Shown in pieces: positions 26,408 through 35,347 of a stretch of 64,000 bases of DNA. Numbering within the stretch: the stretch's first letter is position 1; the number at the start of each line of letters is the position of its first letter. A program made the translations under genes and the position numbers. The stretch covers positions 1,116,001-1,180,000 of the forward strand of contig NC_015732.1 in the NCBI RefSeq assembly GCF_000219725.1, in the 5' to 3' direction. This DNA is from Gracilinema caldarium DSM 7334. GTDB taxonomy: Bacteria > Spirochaetota > Spirochaetia > Treponematales > Breznakiellaceae. Below the pieces are notes generated by a model. It worked only from the letters and a program-made list of their open reading frames with translations, did not search any database and had not been told where the DNA came from.

Positions 26408-28083
26408 TGATAGTTACTAAATCTAAAACGCTTTTTCTCTTTCTTTATAGTTTTTTGCTTTTTGTTATTGTTTCTCCTGTGTGGATCAAGGCGGATGCCC
26501 TATTATCACCAAATCTGGCGAAAAGTACCAGTTGGGTGAGTCTATTTGCAAAGAAAGATCAAGAACGTCTCCGATCTCTTATAGTAGCTCTGGATAAAAC
26601 CAGAGCTGCCATGATTCAGGATACACAAAATGCACTGGATGCGCTCTCTGTATATGGGGACAAGATTATACTGCTTGAGTCTCTCCTGGACCAGTATCGG
26701 AGCGATGAAGCCACCTTTGTAAAGGCTGAGCAGTGGCTTGAATTACCTCCCCTTTCTCCGCTCGAGGCTCAAAAAGAACTGGCACGTCTCAAGTTATTAT
26801 ACCTTACAGAGGCAAAGACCTTTGCGGACTATCAGTATGGACACCGAACTGCAGGAGCATTACTTTCCTACAGCAAACAGGAAGAAATGCTTTTAAAACA
26901 TGGTAAAGATTTAGCTGATTTTTTAAGTTCCCGTATCAGTAGTCTTGGGAAATCAGCTCTCAAACCTCTCGCAGTCTCTCTGGCGAGCAGGCTTCAAAGC
27001 CATCCTGATTGTCCTCAAGCAATTTCTGAACTTGCTGCCTTAGCTGAGAAATTACCAACTACACTCTATAGGCAATGGATTGTAATGGTAGCTCGAGGAA
27101 GTCCTGCCATTATACTTCCTACCGCTTTTAAAGGACTCAAGGATACTTTGGAAGGACGGGAGTTTGAAAAGTCACTGCTGTTATATAACTCGTTTTATGT
27201 ACAGAAAAAACAGGTCCGTGCATTGCTTCCTCTTGCAATGAACCTGGGAATGTATACAGATCGTTTAGCCCAATTCTCTGGTAGAGAAGATCCCATGCCA
27301 TCTTTAAACCAGGATTTTCTGGGACAATTCTTTTCGAAAGAGATTGTTCAGTATGGAAGATTGTGCAGTACTGATACCATGTTTCGCCGGGCTCTGCTCG
27401 AGGTTCTTTCCTTGAGCTGGGTCTATGTAAGCAGGCCTGAACTATGGCAGGAAGACCGCTGGCCCTTTGGTTCATTGAGTCCGGAGACAATTCGTAATGC
27501 CCTCTTGCAGGTACGGGATAAAACCGGTTTGGAACATACTGGGAAAGATTCCGATACGATGTTGTCTCAAGTTCCCTGGAATGCGGTTCTGGAAGCTGAA
27601 ACCTTCGCATCGAAACTACAGAAACCCCAAGAACTTTCCCATCTTTTGCGATTAGTTTCCGAATTTGTTTTGCAAAACGAGGCATGCAGTTTGTTTTTGG
27701 AAAGCCATCGATATGACGCTGATCGGAATCTGTTATTTCAAAAATTTAAAACCGCATTGTACCAGGCGCCGTCAGTGTCTTCTCTCGTCCCATTATCTTT
27801 TAATCAGGCCTTTTTGCTGATGCAATGGCAGTCTAAAGATTTATTGCCTCCCGAAATACTTGGGCTTTTGTTGCAGGCTCATAAGAATGTGGTCACCAAG
27901 GAACTGCAACCATGGCTTAAAACATATATGCTTACAGTAGGTCGCAGCAGGGGTATTCCTGCGGATTTTCTTATTAATCAGAATCTTTATGGCACTGAAA
28001 CAAATTACAATCTCTTTCTCCTAGCAAATAAAAGTGGTTTTCGTTTAGTGCATTATATAAACAGATTAGGGCTTAAGGACTAG
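26407..28083 (+). CDS. Exported helical protein of unknown function
   Basis: A 558-residue protein I do not recognise. A signal peptide or anchor (residues about 5-28, KTLFLFLYSFLLFVIVSPVW) is followed by a long, mostly helical, Leu-rich chain without cysteine motifs or obvious catalytic residues. Residues 50-130 have coiled-coil character. It starts inside the stop of the preceding beta-helix gene and is three bases from the following lipoprotein gene, so the three are surely one transcript and possibly one envelope complex. Codon use matches its neighbours. Confidence 0.75.
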   Translation: MIVTKSKTLFLFLYSFLLFVIVSPVWIKADALLSPNLAKSTSWVSLFAKKDQERLRSLIVALDKTRAAMIQDTQNALDALSVYGDKIILLESLLDQYRSDEATFVKAEQWLELPPLSPLEAQKELARLKLLYLTEAKTFADYQYGHRTAGALLSYSKQEEMLLKHGKDLADFLSSRISSLGKSALKPLAVSLASRLQSHPDCPQAISELAALAEKLPTTLYRQWIVMVARGSPAIILPTAFKGLKDTLEGREFEKSLLLYNSFYVQKKQVRALLPLAMNLGMYTDRLAQFSGREDPMPSLNQDFLGQFFSKEIVQYGRLCSTDTMFRRALLEVLSLSWVYVSRPELWQEDRWPFGSLSPETIRNALLQVRDKTGLEHTGKDSDTMLSQVPWNAVLEAETFASKLQKPQELSHLLRLVSEFVLQNEACSLFLESHRYDADRNLLFQKFKTALYQAPSVSSLVPLSFNQAFLLMQWQSKDLLPPEILGLLLQAHKNVVTKELQPWLKTYMLTVGRSRGIPADFLINQNLYGTETNYNLFLLANKSGFRLVHYINRLGLKD

Positions 28084-28086
28084 GGA

Positions 28087-29187
28087 ATGAAAAAAATAGT
28101 ACGTTGTGGACCTTCATCTATCCTATTTGTCGTTCTCATTACCATACTATTTGGCAGTTGTGATAAATTGGGATTTTCACCAAAGAGAAGCTCTGGAACG
28201 AATACTCAGCTGATAAAGGATGAATCTGTGACAAAACCAAGTCTTATAGGACAAACTGATCCAGCATGGAATTCCTTTGGAATACAGCTTCCCACCAAAG
28301 CCCTGCAGGTTATTGAAGTTATTGATGACGTTGCAGTTGGGAATCGTGCAAAAGACCACGTTGCCTCTCTGAGGCCTATAGTGGGGAACAGGTCCTATAT
28401 GTCAACGAACCGCTATGAAGTAGAAGCTCCAAACCAGCTTAGTCTGCGATATCTCGACGAATCTACATTTGCAGGTGATGCTCTTCCTGATCCAGCCCAA
28501 CTTCCATGTGGAAATGTTCAAGCTGTCTGGAAGAACCCCCTGGTTATTACTGCAGGTCCACTCGCCTGTACCAATGCGGTCGTGTTAGCAGACGCTGAAC
28601 CTTCCCTGGTACTGTTGGATCCAAACAATTTACAGCTCATACAACGGTTTCCCGTCGATGGGTTAATTATAGCGTTTACTGGTTTTAATGCTGAAACTGC
28701 TGAACTTACAGTCTTAGAAGGAGATTTGCGTACCGTTACCTACCGATTCCTGAATGAAACACCGGAGTTGCTCGATCCGATTAATCAATATATCGGACCA
28801 AGCTCTGAAGCGCTTCGTAAGATACAAGAAAAAACCAAACAGCTTTTAGCAAGTTCAGATACCGTGCTTTTTGAAAGAATAGCCATTTTCCCCATAGTTT
28901 CTGAAATCGATGTTACTAAGCCGGTCTTGTTCCGCCTTTCTGTCGATACCGATGGAATCTACCGGATATATCTTGATGGTATTGGTGATATACCCGTTCT
29001 CTTGATACTATTTAACGAAGCAGGGGAAGGAATCTTTTCCAATGTTGAATACGCCGTAGAAAAGGTATTGGAACAAAATCTTGAAAAGGGAAAAACCTAT
29101 TACCTTGGGGTGTCTCTATTTTCCGGAAATCATGTTGAGCAATTTCAGCAGAGGCAGATTCCAAAGCTGGTTGTAAGGCCAAAATGA
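28087..29187 (+). CDS. Lipoprotein of unknown function
   Basis: A 366-residue protein with a lipoprotein signal ending in LFGSC (lipid Cys at residue 25). The mature part begins with a polar tether (SPKRSSGTNTQ) and then has mixed strands; the last 110 residues (FRLSVDTDGIYRIYLDGIGD and GKTYYLGVSLFSGN) look like a beta-sandwich of the type found in carbohydrate-binding or pre-peptidase domains. It is the third of three secreted unknowns and its stop overlaps the ATG of rnhB (ATGATG). Function not recognised. Confidence 0.75.
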   Translation: MKKIVRCGPSSILFVVLITILFGSCDKLGFSPKRSSGTNTQLIKDESVTKPSLIGQTDPAWNSFGIQLPTKALQVIEVIDDVAVGNRAKDHVASLRPIVGNRSYMSTNRYEVEAPNQLSLRYLDESTFAGDALPDPAQLPCGNVQAVWKNPLVITAGPLACTNAVVLADAEPSLVLLDPNNLQLIQRFPVDGLIIAFTGFNAETAELTVLEGDLRTVTYRFLNETPELLDPINQYIGPSSEALRKIQEKTKQLLASSDTVLFERIAIFPIVSEIDVTKPVLFRLSVDTDGIYRIYLDGIGDIPVLLILFNEAGEGIFSNVEYAVEKVLEQNLEKGKTYYLGVSLFSGNHVEQFQQRQIPKLVVRPK

Positions 29188-29783
29188 TGCGTTGTGGTTT
29201 GGATGAAGCTGGTCGGGGACCCCTGGCCGGCCCGGTCTGTGCAGCTGCTGTAATTCTCAATGAAGATTTTCCTTTTGAGGTCCTCAATGACAGCAAGAAA
29301 CTTTCGGAAAAAAAGCGGGAAGAGGCCAGGAAGCTGATCGTTACCCAAGCATTAGCTTGGGGCATTGGTTGGGCTTCTGCGGCTGAAATTGATACAATAA
29401 ATATATTACAGGCCAGTCTGCTTGCAATGGAGCGGGCCTATGATGTAATGATCAGCACACTTAAAAAATCTGATAGGGCGATTCTCTGTTCTGAAGCTGT
29501 TGTGGATGGGCTCTATGCACCACATCTGCCAGTACCCTGCAAAGCCATAGTAAAAGCCGATGCATTGGTTCCTGAAGTTATGGCTGCATCAATTCTTGCA
29601 AAAACCGCCCGAGACCGCATGATGGAACGGTATGGCTGGATTTATCCGGAGTACGGATATGAACAGCATAAGGGTTATCCCACTAAATTACACCGGGCAA
29701 GGATTGTACTGTACGGGCCGTCGCCCATACAGCGGATGAGTTTTTCTATCGGTCCTGAACAGAGTCTTTTTTTATTGTCCTGA
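29184..29783 (+). CDS. rnhB: Ribonuclease HII
   Basis: A 199-residue cytoplasmic nuclease that cuts RNA in RNA-DNA hybrids and removes misplaced ribonucleotides. CGLDEAGRGPLAGPV at the start holds the first catalytic Asp and Glu (residues 7 and 8). AVVDGLY and VKADALVPEVMAASILAKTARD supply the later Asp residues and the conserved helix. Length is normal. Its start overlaps the stop of a secreted lipoprotein gene, so its translation depends on an unrelated upstream operon. The last 38 bases overlap the converging PUR-domain gene. Confidence 0.95.
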   Translation: MMRCGLDEAGRGPLAGPVCAAAVILNEDFPFEVLNDSKKLSEKKREEARKLIVTQALAWGIGWASAAEIDTINILQASLLAMERAYDVMISTLKKSDRAILCSEAVVDGLYAPHLPVPCKAIVKADALVPEVMAASILAKTARDRMMERYGWIYPEYGYEQHKGYPTKLHRARIVLYGPSPIQRMSFSIGPEQSLFLLS

Positions 29784-30189
29784 TTACAGGTTTTTTATTA
29801 CCTTTGACTGTTTTTATTTCTTTATGAGAATACACTTGGTCTTTCTTTTTATCTGAGGTTTCAGTTTTTTTTAGATACCGTTTTTTAGAAGCGCCTTGTT
29901 CAGGTGCATTTAGTTTATTAGCCGTATCTTTTTTTTCAAATTCAGCCCGTTTCTTTTCTTTATAGGCTTTTTCTAAAACTTTAAGGGAACCATCGAAACC
30001 CTTAAGGAATTCCTGTAAGTCTTCAGCAAAGAGTACGATGGACTGACGATCAAATCCACCGGTTTCTTTGTTTTTACTTTCCACTATATTAAGGTATAGG
30101 TCGCCCATCCGATTTTCTTTTACATTAAAGAAATAGGTTCGGTTTTGCAGATTTACTTTAGTGGAGAAAAGCTCCCCTCTCATTCCCAT
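29746..30189 (-). CDS. PUR-domain nucleic-acid-binding protein (DUF3276, BpuR-like)
   Basis: A 147-residue protein. Residues 1-75 (RGELFSTKVNLQNRTYFFNV, then GDLYLNIVESK and RQSIVLFAEDLQEFLKGF) match the single PUR domain of bacterial PUR-alpha-like proteins such as BpuR of Borrelia, which binds DNA and RNA and adjusts gene expression. The last 60 residues are a very Lys-rich, low-complexity tail, likely disordered and able to bind nucleic acid. AAGGAG lies before the ATG. Its 3' end overlaps rnhB by 38 bases, so tail codons are shared antisense with the RNase HII C-terminus. Confidence 0.85.
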   Translation of the reverse strand: MGMRGELFSTKVNLQNRTYFFNVKENRMGDLYLNIVESKNKETGGFDRQSIVLFAEDLQEFLKGFDGSLKVLEKAYKEKKRAEFEKKDTANKLNAPEQGASKKRYLKKTETSDKKKDQVYSHKEIKTVKGNKKPVIRTIKKDSVQDR

Positions 30190-30212
30190 ATAAAATCTCC
30201 TTGTAATAAGTA

Positions 30213-32156
30213 TTATACGTTGTCAGCTTTTTCAATCATCTGCCTGAGCCAGGTGAGTAAATCCCGCTCTATCCGATAGTCTTTCCCTGCTACGTCAGCC
30301 ATGATCCGGAAGACTGGCTCTGTTCCAGAACCGCGCATCCATATATAAGCAATTTCTACATTATGAAAGTTTCGAAATAATATTTTTAACCCTCCCTTAC
30401 CTGCTTCACGGAAATTAAGAATATTCCGACGTTCATCCATACCATTGTAAGCGAGAGCCTCCCATTCAATAATACCATAACGACTAGCCAGCTCTTCTTT
30501 ACGTAATTCCCATTCATGTAAGAATATATACTGAAACCGTTCTTTTAAAAGCGCATGGTCGGTCGTTTTAATTTTTAATATTGCCTCAGGAGCATAGGCA
30601 CTGGTAGAAATAAAACTTGGTAGAGTATTGATAATAGTAGAAAGGGTAAAGTCATTACGGTACGCTTCTGCCTGCCCAGATAGTTCACACCAGATCTCAA
30701 ATAAACCCATAGTATCCTGATGACTACGGATTGTAAGCAGTTTGAGTATGGCTCCAATAGTATCAATAGGATCTCGGACAGAAGACGGATGAGTAATATT
30801 TCCTCCTGCGGCTCCTTCTCCAAGGATACGCACCTTGTAACCTTGTTCTCGTAATCGGCGTGCGAGACCAACTACATTCGCTTCTCCCACTTCTGCCCGG
30901 AATACAGACACATCAAAGGCCTGTGCAATTCGGTCAATTCTCATGGATGTGGGGTCATTAATAGCAACCGCTACCTTATCTATTGCATTACCCTTCTTGT
31001 CGTATCGCAATTCACCGGTGAAGACCATATGAGCCAGTTCTGCTACACAGCAGAGCGCAAAGACTTCCTGAGCTTCCAGGCTTCTGCTTGTTTTAATAAA
31101 TTCATCCCATATAACCAGGTTGCCCCGATCACCATCACAATCAGGTACATAACCAAGGACAAAGGCTGGATTTTGTTCATGCAAAGCTTCAAGGTTTTGT
31201 CTACAGGGTTCAAGAGATTCCCCTTCGGGGACAATGCGATGGGCAATTTCTCGGGGCTTATCGTTTATAGAAGCTACAGTACATCCTAATGATTCAAGAA
31301 AATAACGATCGATGCTGGTAGTGCGGGCGGATCCATTAAAATCAATAAGAATACCCATTCCCTGTTGTTTTGTGGTTTCTTCTATGTATGAAAACACCCT
31401 TTGTTGTATTTCCTGATTCTGACTGCCTGTAATGACCTCGTTGGTAAAATGGAGGTATGCTGAATAAGCTTCTTGCTTTATCACGTCAATCTTTTCATAT
31501 AATGATGTAATAGTATCGCTATGAACAGTTGTAAGTAACTGTTGCAGTCTGGCTAGATGGTCTGAGGCTTGTATGGTTTTTTGAAATGTTTCAATAAGTA
31601 TCTTGGCTTCTGAGGCTGATAAAACACCACCATCATTCAGTCCAAACTTAATGCCGTTATGTCCAATCGGATTATGACTTGCAGAAATATAGACAAAGCC
31701 ATCCAGATGTCTCTGGTGTCCAATTTTATAAAAGCTGCCCTCTCTAACATAGGCCATTATTTCTGGGGCTGCAATAATAAATGTGTAGCGGACTTCGCAC
31801 CCTGTGGCGATCAGGGTCCTAATAATTATATCTGCAATGGCAGTCCCCGTCGGACGTGAATCCTGACCTACAATAATAACAGGTTTTGGGGTACCGATTT
31901 TTTGTTTTAGATAATCAGAAAAAACCAGGGCGGCGGTAGCCACGATACAAGAATGGGCATCGCCAATTTGATTAGCAGGATCCTCTTCATAACCACTCAG
32001 GGTAAATACGGTTCGCCATCCCGATGCAGATAGGATAAGGTTTTGCAATGCACATTCTAATTCTGTATGTATGGTAGATTCATTGATAGACTGGAGGGGG
32101 ATAACGTCAGGATCACCTAAAAAGAGGCCCGTTCCCGGGTGTCGAATGGGTGCCAT
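30213..32156 (-). CDS. Phosphohexomutase, divergent second copy
   Basis: A 647-residue cytoplasmic enzyme of the alpha-D-phosphohexomutase superfamily. VYISASHNPIGHNGIKFGLN near residue 160 has the phospho-serine; GYVPDCDGDRGNLV is the metal loop; ILGEGAAGGNI stands where the sugar loop is expected; MRGSGTEPVFRIM near the C-terminus binds phosphate. Spacing between blocks is much larger than in the copy at 17463-19232, and the metal loop has Cys between the aspartates (D-C-D-G-D). The N-terminus has about 90 extra residues. GGAAGGAG precedes the ATG. Whether it prefers glucose, mannose or amino-sugar phosphate is unclear. Confidence 0.88.
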   Translation of the reverse strand: MAPIRHPGTGLFLGDPDVIPLQSINESTIHTELECALQNLILSASGWRTVFTLSGYEEDPANQIGDAHSCIVATAALVFSDYLKQKIGTPKPVIIVGQDSRPTGTAIADIIIRTLIATGCEVRYTFIIAAPEIMAYVREGSFYKIGHQRHLDGFVYISASHNPIGHNGIKFGLNDGGVLSASEAKILIETFQKTIQASDHLARLQQLLTTVHSDTITSLYEKIDVIKQEAYSAYLHFTNEVITGSQNQEIQQRVFSYIEETTKQQGMGILIDFNGSARTTSIDRYFLESLGCTVASINDKPREIAHRIVPEGESLEPCRQNLEALHEQNPAFVLGYVPDCDGDRGNLVIWDEFIKTSRSLEAQEVFALCCVAELAHMVFTGELRYDKKGNAIDKVAVAINDPTSMRIDRIAQAFDVSVFRAEVGEANVVGLARRLREQGYKVRILGEGAAGGNITHPSSVRDPIDTIGAILKLLTIRSHQDTMGLFEIWCELSGQAEAYRNDFTLSTIINTLPSFISTSAYAPEAILKIKTTDHALLKERFQYIFLHEWELRKEELASRYGIIEWEALAYNGMDERRNILNFREAGKGGLKILFRNFHNVEIAYIWMRGSGTEPVFRIMADVAGKDYRIERDLLTWLRQMIEKADNV

Positions 32157-32340
32157 GCAATACTGCTCCTTCCCTAAGAAATAGGAAAAATAGTATACAC
32201 AAAAGAAAATGTTACGTCTATGACATAACTATATGAGCTTGTCTCTGGACTGAGGTATTATGCAACACATTACTCCCAATCTGGAAGCTTCAGAAATAGC
32301 CCAGATATCTATCAACCCTAAGAATCTATTATCAAGTTGC

Positions 32341-32370
32341 TTGGCAAAAGAAAAAAAATATGAATATAAT
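32341..32370 (+). promoter_or_regulatory. Strong promoter of mnmA
   Basis: TTGGCA (32341-32346) and a perfect TATAAT (32365-32370) are 18 bases apart. The ATG of mnmA begins only eight bases after the -10 box, at or beside the expected start point, so the message is probably leaderless. The rest of the 222-base gap (32157-32340) shows nothing I can name. Confidence 0.75.
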
Positions 32371-32378
32371 AGTCAACT

Positions 32379-33608
32379 ATGTTGAGCTATGATATTCTAA
32401 ATACTCTCGAAGAACTTTCTCTTCCGCCTGCTGGTTCTGTAGTAGCTGTGGCCATGTCTGGTGGTGTCGATTCATCTCTGGTAGCCTATCTTATGGCCGA
32501 GCGGGGCTGTAAGGTCATCGGAGTTACTATGAAGGTCTATGATGGATCCATACAATTTCCTGAAGGGGCTGGAAATGGCTGTTATGGTCCCGATGAAGTA
32601 GAGGATGAAGCTGCCTGTAGACGCCTCTGCGATACACTGAAGGCTGAATATGTGGTAGTCGATCTTTCTAAGTCCTATGGTAAAGAAGTTCTCGACTATT
32701 TCAGAACCGAATACAAATTGGGACGTACACCGAACCCCTGTTTACGCTGTAATCCTCTTATTAAATTTGGACTTCTTCCTCAGGCCCTTAACCAGCTTGG
32801 TTATGCTTTTGATTATTATGTTACTGGCCATTATGCCAGGCTTTTTGCTCCCCATGGCAATTCTGAATTGGGTGTATATCTTGCCCCAGGACTCGACCCT
32901 TTTAAGGATCAGAGTTATTTTCTTCAGCGCCTTGGGCAGGATATTCTCGTAAAAACTCGATTTCCCCTGGGGGTACTCAGGAAAGATGAGGTCCGCCAAT
33001 TAGCCCGGGAGCGAGGACTTGAAGTAGCAGAAAAAAAGGACAGTCAGGACTTTGTTGCCAAGGAAGATTATGAAACCCTTTTTGAAAAAGATGCCCTTAA
33101 ACGGGGTAATATAATCGATACTAAGGGCAGAGTATTAGGGGAACACCAGGGAATTGTCCGCTATACAATTGGACAACGTCGCGGGGTAGGGGTCAGCACC
33201 GGTACGGAGCCCCTTTATGTGGTGGCCCTTAATGCTGAAAAAAATCAGGTTGTTGTAGGCCATGAACAGGAGCTCTTTTCACATGGGCTTGAAGCTTCCC
33301 AGAGTGTTTGGGCGCCAGGTTTTGGCTATGAACCCTTTCGTGCTCTTGCGAAAATACGGCTTGCTTCAAAACCTGCCTGGGCTCTTGTAGAACCCCATAA
33401 GGACGGTACTGTGAAGGTTTCCTTTGACGAAGCACAGCGGGCGATAGCTCCAGGACAATCGGTAGCTTTTTATGTACCTTTGCCTGATCAGACTGCCAGT
33501 GAAGACCAGATCCCTGTCAGTGGTCCAACGGTTGGGAATCGGGTGCCGGCACATGCCATTTTAGCCGGCGGCGCTGTTATTGAGCGGAAGCTTTCCGACA
33601 TCGCATAA
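32379..33608 (+). CDS. mnmA: tRNA-specific 2-thiouridylase, variant lacking the second catalytic Cys
   Basis: A 409-residue cytoplasmic enzyme that puts sulfur on U34 of Lys, Glu and Gln tRNAs. The PP-loop AMSGGVDSSLVAYLM binds ATP. TPNPCLRCNPLIKFG carries Cys121 and Cys124 as a CxxC pair, Cys121 or 124 being the first catalytic residue. KDQSYFLQRL and YTIGQRRGVGVSTG are conserved. Where the E. coli enzyme has its second Cys (STGICFI), this protein has SQDFVAK, with Val226 at the Cys position. GNGCYGPDEVEDEAACRRLC near residue 66 adds more cysteines. This fits a separate MnmA class that may hold an iron-sulfur cluster, an inference. Translation seems to start without a leader. The 3' end overlaps a converging methyltransferase gene by 32 bases. 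Confidence 0.9.
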   Translation: MLSYDILNTLEELSLPPAGSVVAVAMSGGVDSSLVAYLMAERGCKVIGVTMKVYDGSIQFPEGAGNGCYGPDEVEDEAACRRLCDTLKAEYVVVDLSKSYGKEVLDYFRTEYKLGRTPNPCLRCNPLIKFGLLPQALNQLGYAFDYYVTGHYARLFAPHGNSELGVYLAPGLDPFKDQSYFLQRLGQDILVKTRFPLGVLRKDEVRQLARERGLEVAEKKDSQDFVAKEDYETLFEKDALKRGNIIDTKGRVLGEHQGIVRYTIGQRRGVGVSTGTEPLYVVALNAEKNQVVVGHEQELFSHGLEASQSVWAPGFGYEPFRALAKIRLASKPAWALVEPHKDGTVKVSFDEAQRAIAPGQSVAFYVPLPDQTASEDQIPVSGPTVGNRVPAHAILAGGAVIERKLSDIA

Positions 33609-34458
33609 GAACTACATCACCCCAATTGAACCGTTTAGCGAGCCGGTCTGCTAGGTTTTTAATTGGCCCGGGGGCGGTCCCCTGAGCTAGTCCCCCCCAG
33701 CTGATGATTTTTTCTACCGTAAATCCCGCTTCTTCCAGGAGTACCCTGAGGGTCTTTTTAGAAAACAGATATAGGTGATCAAAAATAGCAGATCTCCACC
33801 GACTTCCAAAGAGCCGAGCCTGGATTCCATCGATGCTCGGGGTGGTGATAAAGCAATATCCCCCAGGCTTAAGACTTCTATAGAGTTCGGTTACAAAGGA
33901 TTTTGGGTTAGTAACATGCTCAATGACATGGGATGCCAGGACTACATTCACCGAGGCCGCGGGCACCCCAGCGCTTTCTATGGTTCCTGAAATAATAGAA
34001 AGTTTCCGGGTGTTTCTCGCATAATCTGCTGCGGGTCTACAGAGTTCTATACCCAAACTATCCCAGCCTCTATCTCTGAGCCAAGATAACAGTGCCCCAG
34101 TGGCACAACCTACATCGAGAACCTTGGGATGCCGTCCTTCCTGCTCAAGCAATGTGGCTTCTATATTAAAAAATCCAATATCCTGAAGTCCCATCTGCTG
34201 AAGTTTAAGAAAAGCCGTTTCATTTGCCAGTTCATACTGCAGATAGGCCTGACTTGAATGGTCTTCATAACGGGCATGTATAGCCATCGTATCGGGTTGA
34301 GGATTTTGCTGCACAAGTCCACAGTTGGTGCAGCGAACATAGGAAAAACCCTCGCAGTGAAAATGTTGGGCAAAACTGGTAGAACCACAGAGATTACAGG
34401 GAATGAAATGTTTTTGTTCTTGAACAACAGGAGTTGACCATGTTTTTATTGATTTCAT
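33577..34458 (-). CDS. Class I SAM-dependent methyltransferase with zinc ribbon
   Basis: A 293-residue cytoplasmic protein. CNLCG and CTNCG near residues 20-45 form a small zinc ribbon. A Rossmann-fold methyltransferase follows, with LDVGCATGALLSWLRDRGWD binding S-adenosylmethionine and a VLASHVIEHVTNP block typical of the Methyltransf_11/23 group, then LKPGGYCFITTPS. Such proteins often modify sugars or lipids in surface polysaccharide pathways; the substrate here is unknown. It follows the M23-like gene on the same strand with a three-base gap, so it is last of a three-gene operon, and its 3' end overlaps mnmA. Confidence 0.85.
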   Translation of the reverse strand: MKSIKTWSTPVVQEQKHFIPCNLCGSTSFAQHFHCEGFSYVRCTNCGLVQQNPQPDTMAIHARYEDHSSQAYLQYELANETAFLKLQQMGLQDIGFFNIEATLLEQEGRHPKVLDVGCATGALLSWLRDRGWDSLGIELCRPAADYARNTRKLSIISGTIESAGVPAASVNVVLASHVIEHVTNPKSFVTELYRSLKPGGYCFITTPSIDGIQARLFGSRWRSAIFDHLYLFSKKTLRVLLEEAGFTVEKIISWGGLAQGTAPGPIKNLADRLAKRFNWGDVVLMRCRKASAQ

Positions 34459-34461
34459 AAG

Positions 34462-35340
34462 CTATTCTGCTATTATCTGAGATATCTGGCTTTTTTCATT
34501 ACCCATAGTATCGGCTACAATTATTTCACATAAAATCTTTCCTCGGTTAAGCTGTATTTCTCCTATCATATATGTTCCATCAAGCTGATATATCTGTTTT
34601 ATCTCATACCCTTTACGAAGACCTATCTGAAGTTTTCCATTCCTTGCTGAAAGTAAGTCCAGTTCTAATTCCGATTGAAGAGTCCCATTTATAAAGAGCT
34701 TGAATAAATAGGGTGCAACCTGATTATTACCAAATATGTCTGCTACATCATAGGCTTCTACATAAACTTTGTAGGTCCCTTGTTTAACCACCGTTGATCT
34801 ACCCAGTGGTATTTTTTGACCATCCCGTCCTACTAATAAGGTCTGCTTAATATAAGGCGGTCGAGCATCGGTCATATTGATGAGTAATTGGGGATTGACA
34901 TAACCAATTGTTTTTCTATCAAAAACATAAAAATGTAATTGTTGACTATTTGCCCAGCCAGAATGTCCTGTTTGTCCCAGAGATATCGATTTATCTGTTA
35001 ATGTAGTAATAGAATTCTGGTCAAATTCAGACAAATGACTATAAATACTAATCAGTGAATCCTGATGTTGTAGAGCTATCCAATTTCCAAGGGGGTGAAA
35101 AAAAGTACTTCGCTGGTTATTTGAGCTTACAAATAACAGTTCTCCCGCATCGGAAGGAAATACACTTGTTTCGCCTAAGAATAAAACTCCCCGTTCTGCA
35201 GTACCTTTTTCATTATAACCAAAATTGATATAAGCCTGACCGTTTGGTATTGGCCAATCAAAGCCAAAGAGATTTATATTCGTAAAACAAAGCAAAAAAA
35301 ACTGATAGAGAAGTATTGGTACATATAATTTATTTTTCAT
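34462..35340 (-). CDS. Secreted M23-like protein with incomplete zinc site
   Basis: A 292-residue exported protein. The start is taken at MKNKLYVPILLYQFFLLCFT, a signal peptide. Residues about 30-150 follow the M23 (lysostaphin-type) pattern: ISIYSHLSEF keeps the His of the YxHL motif and SLGQTGHSGWANSQQLHFYVFD keeps one His of the HxH motif. The first metal-binding His and the Asp are missing (RGVLFLG at their place), so peptidase activity is unlikely. The C-terminal half is a beta-rich domain. It follows the beta-propeller gene by seven bases. An amidase-activating or wall-binding role is inferred. Confidence 0.8.
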   Translation of the reverse strand: MKNKLYVPILLYQFFLLCFTNINLFGFDWPIPNGQAYINFGYNEKGTAERGVLFLGETSVFPSDAGELLFVSSNNQRSTFFHPLGNWIALQHQDSLISIYSHLSEFDQNSITTLTDKSISLGQTGHSGWANSQQLHFYVFDRKTIGYVNPQLLINMTDARPPYIKQTLLVGRDGQKIPLGRSTVVKQGTYKVYVEAYDVADIFGNNQVAPYLFKLFINGTLQSELELDLLSARNGKLQIGLRKGYEIKQIYQLDGTYMIGEIQLNRGKILCEIIVADTMGNEKSQISQIIAE

Positions 35341-35347
35341 TTTATTT

